A stretch of 64,000 nt of DNA, taken from positions 248,001 through 312,000 of the forward strand of contig CAXXGC010000003.1 of assembly GCA_963667875.2 (NCBI GenBank). Reading direction: 5' to 3'. The position numbers and the translations under genes are program-made. Numbering within the stretch: the stretch's first letter is position 1; the number at the start of each line of letters is the position of its first letter. The notes beneath the pieces were generated by a model, which saw only the letters and a program-made list of their open reading frames with translations, had not been told where the DNA came from and ran no database searches. This DNA is from JAEXOD01 sp963667875 (GTDB taxonomy: Bacteria > Bacteroidota > Ignavibacteria > Ignavibacteriales > Melioribacteraceae). Shown piece after piece: positions 8,513 through 17,119 of the stretch.

Positions 8513-9958
8513 ATGAGCGACGAAATGAAAGCAGTTGAAGACTTCACACAGTCAGAATACAAGTGGGGATTTTCAACCGATATTGAAAGTGATTCTTTAG
8601 CAAAAGGACTAAATGAGGATACAGTTAGATTTATTTCGAAAAAGAAAAACGAACCCGAATGGTTGACTGAATGGAGATTAAAAGCATATAGATATTGGTT
8701 AAAAATGGAAGAACCCAAATGGGCTAACGTAAAATATCCGCCAATTGATTACCAGAATATAGTTTATTATTCGGCACCCAAATCTAAGCCGGAATTAACA
8801 AGTTTGGATGAAGTTGACCCTGAATTATTAAAAACATTTGAAAAACTTGGAATACCGTTAGAAGAACAGAAAAAATTTGCAGGAGTAGCAGTTGACGCGG
8901 TTTTTGATTCGGTAAGTGTTACAACAACATTTAAAGAATCCTTAGCCGAACAGGGAATAATCTTTTGTTCAATTTCGGAAGCTGTTAAAAACCATCCTGA
9001 TCTTGTTAAAAAATATCTGGGTTCTGTAGTTCCTTATACAGATAACTTTTATGCCGCATTAAATTGCGCTGTTTTTAGCGATGGTTCTTTTGTATTTATT
9101 CCAAAGGGAGTAAGATGCCCAATGGAGTTATCTACTTATTTTAGAATTAATAATCAGGAAACCGGGCAGTTTGAAAGAACTTTAATAATTGCGGAAGAAA
9201 ATGCTTATGTTAGTTATTTGGAAGGATGTACAGCTCCTATACGAGATACTAACCAATTACATGCTGCAATTGTAGAACTTATTGTTTTGGATGATGCCGA
9301 AATAAAATATTCTACCGTACAAAACTGGTACCCGGGTGATAAAGAAGGTGTTGGCGGAATTTACAATTTTGTTACAAAACGTGGAATATGCAAGGGTAAA
9401 AATTCCAAAATATCGTGGACACAAGTTGAAACAGGCTCTTCCATAACATGGAAATATCCCGGTTGTATATTGCAGGGAGATAATTCCGTAGGAGAATTTT
9501 ATTCGGTTGCCGTAACAAATAATTACCAGCAGGCCGATACAGGTACTAAAATGGTGCATATTGGTAAAAATACCAAAAGCACAATTGTTTCAAAAGGTAT
9601 TTCGGCCGGAAAAAGCAACAATACATACCGCGGTCTTGTAAAAGTTGGAAGTAATGCAACAGGAGCAAGAAATTTTTCACAATGCGACAGTATGTTAATG
9701 GGTGATAAATGTGGTGCACATACTTTTCCTTATATAGAAGTGAATAACGATTCATCCGTTGTTGAACACGAAGCAACAACTTCTAAAGTAAGCGATGATC
9801 AGATCTTTTATTTAAATCAGCGCGGAATTTCTACCGAAGACGCTGTTAATTTAATTGTTAATGGTTTTTGTAAAGAAGTATTTAACGAACTTCCTATGGA
9901 ATTTGCCGTAGAAGCTCAAAAACTGCTTGCCATAAGTTTAGAAGGCAGTGTAGGTTAA
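8513..9958 (+). CDS. sufB: Fe-S cluster assembly protein SufB
   Basis: SufB is the scaffold subunit of the SufBCD complex on which nascent Fe-S clusters form. This 481-residue protein has the expected length and the family's C-terminal beta-helix. Recognisable segments are VYYSAPK, GSFVFIPKGVRCPMELSTYF, YLEGCTAPI, and near the end SVVEHEATTSKVSDDQIFYL and NGFCKEVF. The ATG has GGAG 8 bp upstream. It opens the operon sufB-sufC-sufD-sufS-DUF59; an inverted repeat in the leader may control it. Confidence 0.97.
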   Translation: MSDEMKAVEDFTQSEYKWGFSTDIESDSLAKGLNEDTVRFISKKKNEPEWLTEWRLKAYRYWLKMEEPKWANVKYPPIDYQNIVYYSAPKSKPELTSLDEVDPELLKTFEKLGIPLEEQKKFAGVAVDAVFDSVSVTTTFKESLAEQGIIFCSISEAVKNHPDLVKKYLGSVVPYTDNFYAALNCAVFSDGSFVFIPKGVRCPMELSTYFRINNQETGQFERTLIIAEENAYVSYLEGCTAPIRDTNQLHAAIVELIVLDDAEIKYSTVQNWYPGDKEGVGGIYNFVTKRGICKGKNSKISWTQVETGSSITWKYPGCILQGDNSVGEFYSVAVTNNYQQADTGTKMVHIGKNTKSTIVSKGISAGKSNNTYRGLVKVGSNATGARNFSQCDSMLMGDKCGAHTFPYIEVNNDSSVVEHEATTSKVSDDQIFYLNQRGISTEDAVNLIVNGFCKEVFNELPMEFAVEAQKLLAISLEGSVG

Positions 9959-9991
9959 TAAATAAAAAAGAAAATATTGAGGAATTAATAA

Positions 9992-10762
9992 ATGTTACAG
10001 ATTAAAAATTTACATGCGAATATTGATGGTAAAGAGATTTTAAGAGGTATTAACTTAACAGTTAATGCCGGTGAAGTTCATGCTATTATGGGACCTAACG
10101 GAAGCGGGAAAAGTACCTTGGCAAATGTTTTGGCTGGAAATACTAATTACCAAGTTACAAGCGGTGAAGTAATATTGGATGGTAAAAATCTATTGGATTT
10201 AAGTATTGAAGACAGAGCTTGTGAAGGAGTATTTTTAGCTTTTCAATATCCTATTGAAATACCGGGCATAAGTAATGCAACTTTTTTAAAAGCATCTGTT
10301 GAGGCAGTTAGAAAATATAATAATTTGCCTGAATTAACTCCAAAACAGTTTTTAGAATTAATGCGTCAAAAAGCCGCAATTTTAGGCATGGATGATAAAT
10401 TAATAAGCCGTGCTGTAAATCAGGGTTTTTCCGGCGGTGAAAAAAAACGAAATGAAATTTTCCAGTTATTAATGCTTAATCCAAAGCTTGCCGTGCTTGA
10501 TGAAACAGATTCCGGATTAGATATTGATGCCCTTAAAGTTGTTTCAAACGGTGTTAATGTTTTTAGAAATGAAAATAATGGTGTAATTGTAGTTACTCAC
10601 TATCAAAGATTGTTAAGTTATATTGTGCCTGATTTTGTTCATGTATTATCAAAAGGCAGAATTATTAAATCGGGTACAAAAGATCTTGCTTTAGAGCTGG
10701 AAGAAAAAGGTTATGATTGGATTAATGACGAAACTGAATCCGTAGAAGAAATAAATGCTTAA
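9992..10762 (+). CDS. sufC: Fe-S cluster assembly ATPase SufC
   Basis: SufC is the ABC-type ATPase that drives the SufBD scaffold; it works in the cytosol, not in transport. At 256 residues it has Walker A GPNGSGKSTLAN, the SufC-specific signature FSGGEKKRNEI, and Walker B AVLDETDSGLDIDAL. GAGG precedes the ATG. The gene lies 33 bp after sufB, and its stop is only 16 bp before the preferred sufD start. Confidence 0.97.
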   Translation: MLQIKNLHANIDGKEILRGINLTVNAGEVHAIMGPNGSGKSTLANVLAGNTNYQVTSGEVILDGKNLLDLSIEDRACEGVFLAFQYPIEIPGISNATFLKASVEAVRKYNNLPELTPKQFLELMRQKAAILGMDDKLISRAVNQGFSGGEKKRNEIFQLLMLNPKLAVLDETDSGLDIDALKVVSNGVNVFRNENNGVIVVTHYQRLLSYIVPDFVHVLSKGRIIKSGTKDLALELEEKGYDWINDETESVEEINA

Positions 10763-10778
10763 AGAGGAGAAAAATATA

Positions 10779-12116
10779 ATGGAAAATACCTCTGTTAAAG
10801 CAGGATTAAAGGAATATTTAATTAACAATTTTGAAGACTATCATAAATTGTTAAATGGAATTTCGAACACTTTTTTTGGAGAAGCAAAAAAAGAATATTT
10901 TGAAAATCTAAAGGTTGGAAATTTTCCTACAATTAAAACGGAAGAATGGAAATATACTAACATAAACTCCATAATTAAGGATAATTTTATTCCGGTTAGT
11001 TTAATTAAACAAGATTCAATTGATAGTTCAAGTATTAAAGAATTATTTTTTAGCAGTTTTGAATCAATTAAACTTGTTTTTGTTAATGGAGTGTTTGAAC
11101 CAAATCTTTCCGATTTATCAAAAGTGCCTGATGGTGTTGTAATAAAAAATCTAAATACAGCATTAAATGAAAACAAAAAACTTGTTGAAGTCCATTTTAA
11201 CAAATTGGTTAAAAAACCCGATTTGTTTAACGTAATAAACAATACTTTTGCTAACGACGGTTTATTTATTTATGTACCAAAGGGAAAAGTGGTTGAATTG
11301 CCTGTTCAGGTTTTATATTTAAGCGGAAATGAAAATGAAAAAGTGTTATCATTACCCCGTAATATGATTTTTGCCGATACAAACAGCGAATTAAATGTAA
11401 TTGTAAATTATCACGGATATGGTAAAAATAGTTATTTAAATAATGCGTTAACCGAAGTTTTTGTTGATGATGATGCACGCGTAAATATCTATACTATTCA
11501 AGACGAAAATGAAAATGCTTACCATATTGAAAAAACAGAAGTTTACCAAAGGAAAAGAAGTAATTTTTGTAATTATACTTTTACGTTTGGAGGTAAATTA
11601 ATACGCAATGATATCGGTTCCGATTTGCAGGGTGAAAATATTGAATGTCATTATTATGGTCTTTCTTTAGGGAAAGGGGATCAGCATATTGATAATCATA
11701 CTTTTGTTGATCATGCAAAACCTAATAGTATGAGTAATGAATTATACAAAGGAATTTTAGACGACCAGTCGCATGGTGTGTTTGCCGGTAAAATTCTTGT
11801 TCAACGTGACGCACAAAAAACTAATGCTTATCAATCCAATAAAACAGTTTTGCTTACAAAAGAAGCAAAAATTGATACTCAGCCGCAATTGGAAATATTT
11901 GCAGATGATGTAAAATGTTCGCATGGTGCAACAGTTGGACAACTAGATGCAAATGCATACTTTTATATCCGTTCGAGAGGTGTAAGTGAAAACTTGGCAA
12001 AATCGATGCTTATACGTGCGTTTGCTACCGATGTTATGGAAAATGTTAAAATTGAAGGTTTGCGTAACGAATTAAATCATAAAATTTTTGAACATTTACA
12101 ACAAGTTGAAATATAA
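10779..12116 (+). CDS. sufD: Fe-S cluster assembly protein SufD
   Basis: SufD is the SufB paralog that completes the SufBC2D complex. I place the start at the ATG at 10779, since AGAGGAG lies at 10762-10768; an earlier in-frame ATG at 10755 would overlap sufC and lacks this site. The 445-residue protein has the sufD-type N-terminal helices (EEWKYTNINSII), the beta-helix core, and the C-terminal signature DDVKCSHGATVGQLDANAYF followed by RSRGVSENLAKSML. Of the two SufB/SufD paralogs here, the shorter one with this ending is SufD. Confidence 0.96.
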   Translation: MENTSVKAGLKEYLINNFEDYHKLLNGISNTFFGEAKKEYFENLKVGNFPTIKTEEWKYTNINSIIKDNFIPVSLIKQDSIDSSSIKELFFSSFESIKLVFVNGVFEPNLSDLSKVPDGVVIKNLNTALNENKKLVEVHFNKLVKKPDLFNVINNTFANDGLFIYVPKGKVVELPVQVLYLSGNENEKVLSLPRNMIFADTNSELNVIVNYHGYGKNSYLNNALTEVFVDDDARVNIYTIQDENENAYHIEKTEVYQRKRSNFCNYTFTFGGKLIRNDIGSDLQGENIECHYYGLSLGKGDQHIDNHTFVDHAKPNSMSNELYKGILDDQSHGVFAGKILVQRDAQKTNAYQSNKTVLLTKEAKIDTQPQLEIFADDVKCSHGATVGQLDANAYFYIRSRGVSENLAKSMLIRAFATDVMENVKIEGLRNELNHKIFEHLQQVEI

Positions 12117-12117
12117 T

Positions 12118-13383
12118 ATGGAAACTTTTGAAAGTAAAACAAGTTTATTAACCGAACAAAGAATTTTTGATGTTTCTGATGTCAGGGCTGATTTTCCCAT
12201 TCTTAAACGAATTGTAAATGGAAAACCATTGGTTTATTTGGATAATGCAGCTACAACCCAAAAACCGCAGCAGGTTATTGACGCTTTAACTTATTATTAT
12301 ACTTACGAAAATGCCAATATTCACAGAGGATTGCATTTTTTAAGCGAACTTGCTACCGATTCGTACGAACGCGCGCGATTAAAAATTAAAGAGTACTTAA
12401 ATGTAATGAGTGCGTCTGAAATTATTTTTGTTAAAGGAGCTACCGAAGCTATAAATTTAATAGCAACAAGTATGTACCGTGCCGGTTGGTTAAAAGATGA
12501 TGATGAAGTTATTATTACAAATATGGAACATCATGCAAATATTGTTCCTTGGCAGCTGCTTAACCAGGATAAAGGTGTTAAGTTAAAAGTAATTCCAATT
12601 ACCGATGAAGGGGAATTATGCATTGATGAACTGGAAAATATGATTAATGAAAAAACCAAACTTGTTTCGGTTGTTCACACTTCCAATGCTTTAGGAACTA
12701 TTAATCCGGTTAAAAAAATTGTTGAAATTGCTCATAAATATAATATTCCTGTGTTATTGGACGGATCGCAGGCAATTCCTCACCAGCGTGTTGATGTTCA
12801 GGAATTGGATTGCGACTTTTATGTTTTTTCGGGACATAAAATATTTGGGCCTACAGGTATTGGTGTTTTGTACGGAAAAACAAAATATTTAAACGAACTT
12901 CCTCCTTACCAAGGGGGCGGGGATATGATACGTACGGTAACTTTTGAAAAATCTACTTATGATGATTTACCGCATAAGTTTGAAGCGGGTACACCTAATA
13001 TAGCCGGAGGTATTGGATTAGGTGCCGCAATAGATTATGTGGCCCAATTTAACCCTGCCGATTTAGTAAATCACGAACAAAATTTATTAAAATATGCATC
13101 CGAACGAGTTTTGGAAATTGAAGGTCTTAGAATAATTGGTACGGCCAAACATAAATCATCCGTTTTATCTTTTTATATAGATGGAATTCATCCTTATGAT
13201 ATTGGTACTATAATAGATACTGACGGTATTGCCATTAGAACGGGACATCACTGCACACAACCTTTAATGAAAAGATTTAATGTGCCTGCAACCGCTCGAG
13301 CTTCTTTTGCATTTTATAATACAATGGAAGAAGTGGATGTATTTATAACAAGTTTGAAAAAAATAAAAAAAATGCTTTCATAG
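12118..13383 (+). CDS. sufS: Cysteine desulfurase SufS
   Basis: This PLP enzyme removes sulfur from cysteine and supplies it to the SufBCD scaffold. Seen in sequence: VRADFPIL near the N-terminus, LDNAATTQKP, the PLP lysine in FSGHKIFGPTGIG (Lys241) and the catalytic cysteine in RTGHHCTQPLM (Cys379), typical of group II desulfurases. I use the ATG at 12118, one base after the sufD stop, giving the usual start to the VRADFPI segment; an ATG at 12088 inside sufD would add ten residues. No sufE or sufU partner is visible in the window, so the sulfur relay protein must be elsewhere or absent. Confidence 0.96.
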   Translation: METFESKTSLLTEQRIFDVSDVRADFPILKRIVNGKPLVYLDNAATTQKPQQVIDALTYYYTYENANIHRGLHFLSELATDSYERARLKIKEYLNVMSASEIIFVKGATEAINLIATSMYRAGWLKDDDEVIITNMEHHANIVPWQLLNQDKGVKLKVIPITDEGELCIDELENMINEKTKLVSVVHTSNALGTINPVKKIVEIAHKYNIPVLLDGSQAIPHQRVDVQELDCDFYVFSGHKIFGPTGIGVLYGKTKYLNELPPYQGGGDMIRTVTFEKSTYDDLPHKFEAGTPNIAGGIGLGAAIDYVAQFNPADLVNHEQNLLKYASERVLEIEGLRIIGTAKHKSSVLSFYIDGIHPYDIGTIIDTDGIAIRTGHHCTQPLMKRFNVPATARASFAFYNTMEEVDVFITSLKKIKKMLS

Positions 13384-13393
13384 TGGAGTAATT

Positions 13394-13708
13394 ATGATTG
13401 ATAAAGGTTTTTTGGAACAAGAGATTATAAAAGCTTTAAAGGAATGTTACGATCCTGAAATTCCTGTTGATATTTATGAACTTGGTTTGATATATAAAAT
13501 TAAAATTGATAACGAAGCAAATGTATATCTTAAAATGACATTAACTTCGCCCGGATGTCCTGTGGCGGGAAGTTTACCGGGGGAAGTTAAAGAAAAAGTT
13601 AAAGCTGTTAAAGATGTTAATGATGTTTATGTTGAGCTAGTTTGGAATCCGCCTTGGGATAAAGATATGATGACTGACGAAGCAAAATTAATGCTTGGGT
13701 TTTATTAA
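13394..13708 (+). CDS. DUF59/MIP18-family Fe-S assembly factor (SufT-like)
   Basis: This 104-residue DUF59 protein has YDPEIPVDIYELGLIY at the N-terminus, the conserved cysteine in LTSPGCPVAG, and the C-terminal NPPWDKDMMTDEAK motif, all typical of SUF-linked DUF59 proteins (SufT/PaaD-like). These help mature Fe-S proteins, but their mechanism is not settled. It lies 10 bp after sufS with GGAG before the ATG and is the last gene of the suf operon. What follows is repeat DNA, so any former downstream co-transcription with the bacilliredoxin/Rrf2 pair has been broken up. Confidence 0.92.
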   Translation: MIDKGFLEQEIIKALKECYDPEIPVDIYELGLIYKIKIDNEANVYLKMTLTSPGCPVAGSLPGEVKEKVKAVKDVNDVYVELVWNPPWDKDMMTDEAKLMLGFY

Positions 13709-13766
13709 TATAAGTAAATATATGATTATCCGCAATAATACATTAAGATGTTTTTAATAGATAAAA

Positions 13767-13892
13767 TAGTTGAACATCAAAATGTGAAAAGTTATAATGA
13801 TGAATGTGAAGAGTTTTTGAAAGTTTATGGATTTAAGAATCGGGGCTAAAGCCCGAATTTTCTTTTTTCTTAACCCCCAGCCTGAAGGCTGG
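13767..13892 (+). pseudogene. Truncated right end of a second RAYT copy
   Basis: About 121 bp from 13772 on match 14482-14602 with only a few differences. The match covers the last ~26 codons of the transposase (ending ...KVYGFKNRG stop) and the downstream palindromes GGGCTAAAGCCC and CCAGCCTGAAGGCTGG. Nothing upstream continues the reading frame, so this is a solo right end left by an incomplete transposition or by deletion. Confidence 0.85.
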
Positions 13893-14042
13893 TTTATTAA
13901 ACTTTAGGTTAGGGTTAGTTCAACCAAAGATTTTATCATAATATAGCAAGTTAATAATTTTATAATTTCAGCTTTTTAACATTTGTGTTTTTGTAGGAAT
14001 AATAATTCAAAAGCATTAATTATTATATTAAGTTAATAAGTT

Positions 14043-14613
14043 TTTAAATAACCCCAGCCTTTAGGCTGGGGGTTTGGCAAAAGAAGAAATTGGGCTTTAG
14101 CCCTGACTAAATTTTATTGAGGTAAAGATGTCTTTCATAAAAGTATGGTTACATATAGTTTTTGGTACCAAGAACAGAGAACCAATGCTTTCAAATGAAA
14201 TAAGAGGACAAGTAATAACACATATTAAAGAATATGCAAAAACAAAAGATATTTATATCAAAGCAATAAATGGGTATTATGATCATCTACATTTTATTAT
14301 TGCATTAAGTTCTGATCAAAGTATCTCAAAAATTGTAAATCTTATTAAAGGTGAATCATCCCATTGGATTAACCAAAAAGGTTTCTATAGATCAAAATTT
14401 AGTTGGTCTGATGAATATTTTGCTGCATCAATTGGTGAATCTCAATTGAATACGGTTCAGAACTATATAAATAATCAAGTAGAACATCACAAGGTGAAAA
14501 GTTATAATGATGAATGTGAAGAGTTTTTGAAAGTTTATGGATTTAAGAATCAGGGCTAAAGCCCGAATTTTCTTTTTTCTTACCCCCCAGCCTGAAGGCT
14601 GGGGTTATTTAAA
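14043..14613 (+). mobile_element. RAYT/REP mobile unit (IS200-like, Y1 transposase)
   Basis: A 571-bp unit bounded by inverted TTTAAATAACC (left) and GGTTATTTAAA (right). Just inside are palindromes on both sides: CCCCAGCCTTTAGGCTGGGG and GGGCTTTAGCCC on the left; GGGCTAAAGCCC and CCCAGCCTGAAGGCTGGG on the right. The Y1 transposase gene lies between. Related palindromes without the gene occur at 14689, 31607, 44457 and 46829. It sits between the suf operon and the bacilliredoxin gene. Confidence 0.8.
14128..14559 (+). CDS. REP-associated tyrosine transposase (Y1/HUH, IS200-like)
   Basis: This 143-residue HUH endonuclease has N-terminal WLHIVFGTKNREPML, the metal-binding HUH motif DHLHF (His53, His55), and a candidate catalytic tyrosine in VQNYINNQ (Tyr113). 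It follows GAGG by 7 bp. Y1 enzymes cut single-stranded hairpins and move DNA between them; in RAYT systems they mobilise REP palindromes. The gene is flanked by such palindromes and all catalytic residues are present, so it is probably active or recently so. A simple IS200 identity is the alternative; the dispersed gene-less palindromes favour RAYT. Confidence 0.9.
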   Translation: MSFIKVWLHIVFGTKNREPMLSNEIRGQVITHIKEYAKTKDIYIKAINGYYDHLHFIIALSSDQSISKIVNLIKGESSHWINQKGFYRSKFSWSDEYFAASIGESQLNTVQNYINNQVEHHKVKSYNDECEEFLKVYGFKNQG

Positions 14614-14688
14614 CCAAAAACTTTTATAATTTAAATTGTTAAATTTTAATACATTAGATATTATTTGAGCAATTTTTATGTTTAGAAA

Positions 14689-14704
14689 TTGGGCTTCAGC
14701 CCAA
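14689..14704. repeat. REP-like palindrome TTGGGCTTCAGCCCAA
   Basis: Perfect 7-bp arms with a 2-nt loop, 35 bp upstream of the bacilliredoxin start. It resembles the inner palindromes of the RAYT unit (GGGCTTTAGCCC) and probably belongs to that family. Confidence 0.65.
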
Positions 14705-14738
14705 AATTATATCAACAAAAAAAAGAAATGGAGTATCC

Positions 14739-15275
14739 ATGTTTAATATAAAAAAACAGCCCCTTTACGATGAAGACGCTGTTCAGCCGATGCGCGATGA
14801 AGTAGTATATGTTGGTTTTGAAGAACTGACAACTGCCGAATCTGTAGAAGTTGCTTTTGAACAAAATAAAGATAAATCGGTTTTAGTTTTTATAAATTCA
14901 GTATGCGGATGTGCTGCAGGTAGCGCAAGACCCGGAGTGACCGAAGCAGTACAGCATAAAGTTATTCCCGATAAATTATATACGGTTTTTGCCGGACAAG
15001 ACCGGGACGCGGTGGATTATTTCCGCAATAAATATTTAAGCAGGGTAGTACCGTCATCACCATCCATATTTTTATTCCAAAACGGTGAATTGGTTTTTGC
15101 CTTACAAAGATTAAATATTGAAGGACATGAAGCTGAAGAAATATCAAAAGTCTTAAAAACCGCGTTTGATGAATTTTGTACAAAACAAGGTCCATCAATA
15201 ACAAAAGAAAAATATGAATTGCTTGTTAGTGCCCGTGTTTGCGGTTCAACTATACCATTAAATTCGGCTAATTAG
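14739..15275 (+). CDS. BrxA/BrxB family bacilliredoxin
   Basis: This 178-residue protein has the family's thioredoxin-like fold and the CGC active site in NSVCGCAAGSARPG (Cys56, Cys58). Characterised bacilliredoxins remove bacillithiol from protein cysteines or act as disulfide reductases; whether this lineage makes bacillithiol cannot be judged here. It is slightly longer than Bacillus YphP (144 residues) because of a C-terminal extension. GGAG precedes the ATG. It is followed 3 bp later by an Rrf2 regulator, and the pair lies next to the suf operon, suggesting a shared thiol/Fe-S stress role. Confidence 0.93.
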   Translation: MFNIKKQPLYDEDAVQPMRDEVVYVGFEELTTAESVEVAFEQNKDKSVLVFINSVCGCAAGSARPGVTEAVQHKVIPDKLYTVFAGQDRDAVDYFRNKYLSRVVPSSPSIFLFQNGELVFALQRLNIEGHEAEEISKVLKTAFDEFCTKQGPSITKEKYELLVSARVCGSTIPLNSAN

Positions 15276-15278
15276 ATT

Positions 15279-15746
15279 ATGAAATTCAGCACTCAGGAAG
15301 AATATTCGATACGGTTATTATTACGAATTGCAAAATTCCACAAACTTGGAATGAGTTTAACTATTCCCGAAATTAGCAAAGCGGAAGGTTTAACCCAGCA
15401 TAATGCCGCAAAATTATTACGTTTGCTGCGTATTGGCGGTTTTTTGGAAAGCGAACGCGGTTCAATTGGCGGTTATACATTAGCAAAAAAACCAAGCGAA
15501 ATTAAGCTTTCGGATGTGTTAAATACTATTGGAGGCCGACTTTTTGACGATTCGTTTTGTAATACACATGCCGGAACTAATGATATTTGCAGTAATTCAA
15601 TTGAGTGTTCTGTTCGTTCCTTATGGCGGGTAATTCAAACATCCATTGATAATGTATTAAAAGACATTTCATTGGAAGAATTAATGGAAAGTGAAAATAC
15701 ATTTTTTGGTAAATTTGAAAATTTGGAACCTGCTGTTAAAAAATAA
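15279..15746 (+). CDS. Rrf2-family transcriptional regulator (candidate Fe-S or redox sensor)
   Basis: This 155-residue winged-helix protein has the Rrf2 start (MKFSTQEEYSIRLLLRIA), recognition helix region TQHNAAKLLRLLR, and wing SIGGYTLAK. Three cysteines in a Cx9Cx5C arrangement (FCNTH...DICSNSIECS) sit where IscR/NsrR-type proteins bind an Fe-S cluster, though the spacing differs from IscR's Cx5Cx5C. It is probably translationally linked to the bacilliredoxin gene 3 bp upstream. Control of the suf operon, whose leader has an inverted repeat at 8463, is inference from proximity. Confidence 0.92.
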   Translation: MKFSTQEEYSIRLLLRIAKFHKLGMSLTIPEISKAEGLTQHNAAKLLRLLRIGGFLESERGSIGGYTLAKKPSEIKLSDVLNTIGGRLFDDSFCNTHAGTNDICSNSIECSVRSLWRVIQTSIDNVLKDISLEELMESENTFFGKFENLEPAVKK

Positions 15747-15825
15747 GTTGGACGCAGGTTAATATTATTAATTTATGTTTTCGCTTGACATAACATATTA
15801 ACAACAATATTCTCATTATAAAAAT

Positions 15826-15858
15826 TAAATCCCTTCTACTAAACACGAAGGGATTTTT
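15826..15858. terminator. Bidirectional terminator
   Basis: 10-bp stem AAATCCCTTC / GAAGGGATTT with a 10-nt loop and T-rich tail on the plus strand, A-rich start on the other. It lies between the convergent Rrf2 gene and the 15862-16662 gene. Confidence 0.88.
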
Positions 15859-15861
15859 TTA

Positions 15862-16662
15862 TTAGTCATTTATTTCTATTCCTCCAAAATCACTGTTCCC
15901 GTCCTTCCATGAACCTGTAATTTTCCCTTTCTTCAAATAAAGTACATAATCGGTACCTAAAACAGCCCCGCCTTTTTTAATATAGTCAGTTTCGGAAAAT
16001 GTAAAACTATCCGAAGTAACATTACCAATAATTCTATTTATTGAATTAAGAGTTGTCCACTCAATTTGTCCCACAATTTTTCCTGTTAATTTATCAAAAC
16101 TGTTAATTATTAAATTAAACGGCCATTCCTTATTACTTTTATCGGATGTGGCAATACCGGTGACTACCGAATTGTTTTGGGCAAATTGAATAACTCGTTT
16201 TTGAAGGTCCGAAAAGGAGGATAAATCCGATTCGGTTGGATTTAATGAAAAACTGAATTCGCCATTATCTTTATTATAATAATTCCAGCTGCCGGTCATA
16301 AAATCACCGTTTTCAATTAACGAATAGTTGGTGTTTATTACAGCCCCGCCTTTTTTTATAAATTCTGTTTCCGAAAAATTAAGGATTTTACCTTCAACGT
16401 TTCCTTTAATTAAATTAACCGAATTGAGAGACGGCCATTCAATTTCTCCTGTTATTAAATTGTTTGTTTTGTCTAAAACTTTAAAAACAAGATTAAACTG
16501 CCATTTGTTACCGCTTTTTTGTGAGTTTGCTTCGCCCGAATATACTTGGTTTGTTGTTAAAATATCGTATGGATTGTGTTGTGCATTTACAAAATTTGTA
16601 AATAATAGGGAAGCAAAAATAAAATAAAGATAAAACCTAAACTTAAATACTAAATATTTCAT
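15862..16662 (-). CDS. Secreted protein with an internally duplicated domain, function unknown
   Basis: A 266-residue protein with an N-terminal signal peptide (hydrophobic core YLYFIFASLLFTN, cleavage near VNAQ). Two copies of an ~85-residue module follow, about residues 40-130 and 165-262. Both carry W-F-NL at the start, a GxIEW-LNS-N motif, FSET-(D/E)(F/Y)IKKGGAV, and a final TGSW. The module resembles lipocalin-like or beta-barrel periplasmic domains, but I cannot name it. AGGTGA precedes the ATG. The duplication is ancient, since the two copies have diverged while keeping the motif residues. Confidence 0.82.
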   Translation of the reverse strand: MKYLVFKFRFYLYFIFASLLFTNFVNAQHNPYDILTTNQVYSGEANSQKSGNKWQFNLVFKVLDKTNNLITGEIEWPSLNSVNLIKGNVEGKILNFSETEFIKKGGAVINTNYSLIENGDFMTGSWNYYNKDNGEFSFSLNPTESDLSSFSDLQKRVIQFAQNNSVVTGIATSDKSNKEWPFNLIINSFDKLTGKIVGQIEWTTLNSINRIIGNVTSDSFTFSETDYIKKGGAVLGTDYVLYLKKGKITGSWKDGNSDFGGIEIND

Positions 16663-16874
16663 AAAATCACCTAATTAGTATAGTTAAAAGTTAAATTTAA
16701 GTTAGCTAAATTGTTAAGTAAAGTCAATTGGATTAGAAACACAGTATTATTTATTAGTTGCAATAGTTTGGGCGTTAATTGAAGGGAATAATGGTGATAG
16801 AAACTAAAACACAGGTAAATGATTTTAACACAGATTACGCAGATTTGGCTTGATTTATACAGATAAAAGATTTT

Positions 16875-17103
16875 AAACTGTGGAACAGTTTTATGGCTGT
16901 AACAAAACAAAAAAACAAAATAAATAGTACACTGGAAGAGTGAAAAGTAAAAATCTATTATGTTTATTAAAATGGGAATATTATGGCTGTTGAGTACCAA
17001 TAATTGCTCAAAAATATTATAAAACTAAATATTATCCGCAAAATAATTACCGGCATTTATTGTTGTTTTCCATAATTTAGTTATTTTTGTTATAAACAAA
17101 ATT
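16875..17103 (+). repeat. ~230-bp direct repeat, copy 1 (contains DH1 double hairpin)
   Basis: The first 46 bp (16875-16920) are identical to 18627-18672, the middle has diverged, and 17016-17103 again match 18767-18853 closely at the same internal spacing. The left part is a DH1 element (AAACTGT-gga-ACAGTTT, a linker starting ATGGCTGTAA, and a decayed second hairpin to 16942). The right part ends in a promoter-like TATTTTTG. It sits immediately upstream of the zinc-ribbon gene. Confidence 0.82.
17082..17089 (+). promoter_or_regulatory. Bacteroidota-type -7 box for the zinc-ribbon gene
   Basis: TATTTTTG matches TAnnTTTG, with TTG 19 nt upstream (17060-17062) as a -33 element. The start codon lies 30 bp downstream. 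The same TTG-N19-TATTTTTG arrangement is in the second direct repeat at 18833. Confidence 0.5.
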
Positions 17104-17119
17104 TAAGAGGGGTTATAAA

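Larger units (their letters stand above)
16663..17119. other. Intergenic gap with repeat DNA and a promoter
   Basis: 457 bp between divergent genes. The left ~160 bp are plain AT-rich sequence. A half-copy of the AACACAGATTACGCAGATTT repeat lies at 16828-16847, then the first of two ~230-bp direct repeats (16875-17103), which ends in a promoter for the gene at 17120. An open frame on the minus strand at 16671-17000 is low-complexity and hydrophobic and is not supported. Confidence 0.65.

Noticed and set aside
14128..14559. Defence or toxin gene
   Set aside because: HUH motif, tyrosine and flanking palindromes identify it as a Y1 transposase.
14730..14742. Hairpin ATGGA-gta-TCCAT masking the bacilliredoxin ribosome site
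   Set aside because: The loop is too short and the stem only 5 bp; chance is likely.
16671..17000. 109-codon minus-strand frame
   Set aside because: Hydrophobic, low-complexity translation of AT-rich DNA that overlaps the first direct repeat.
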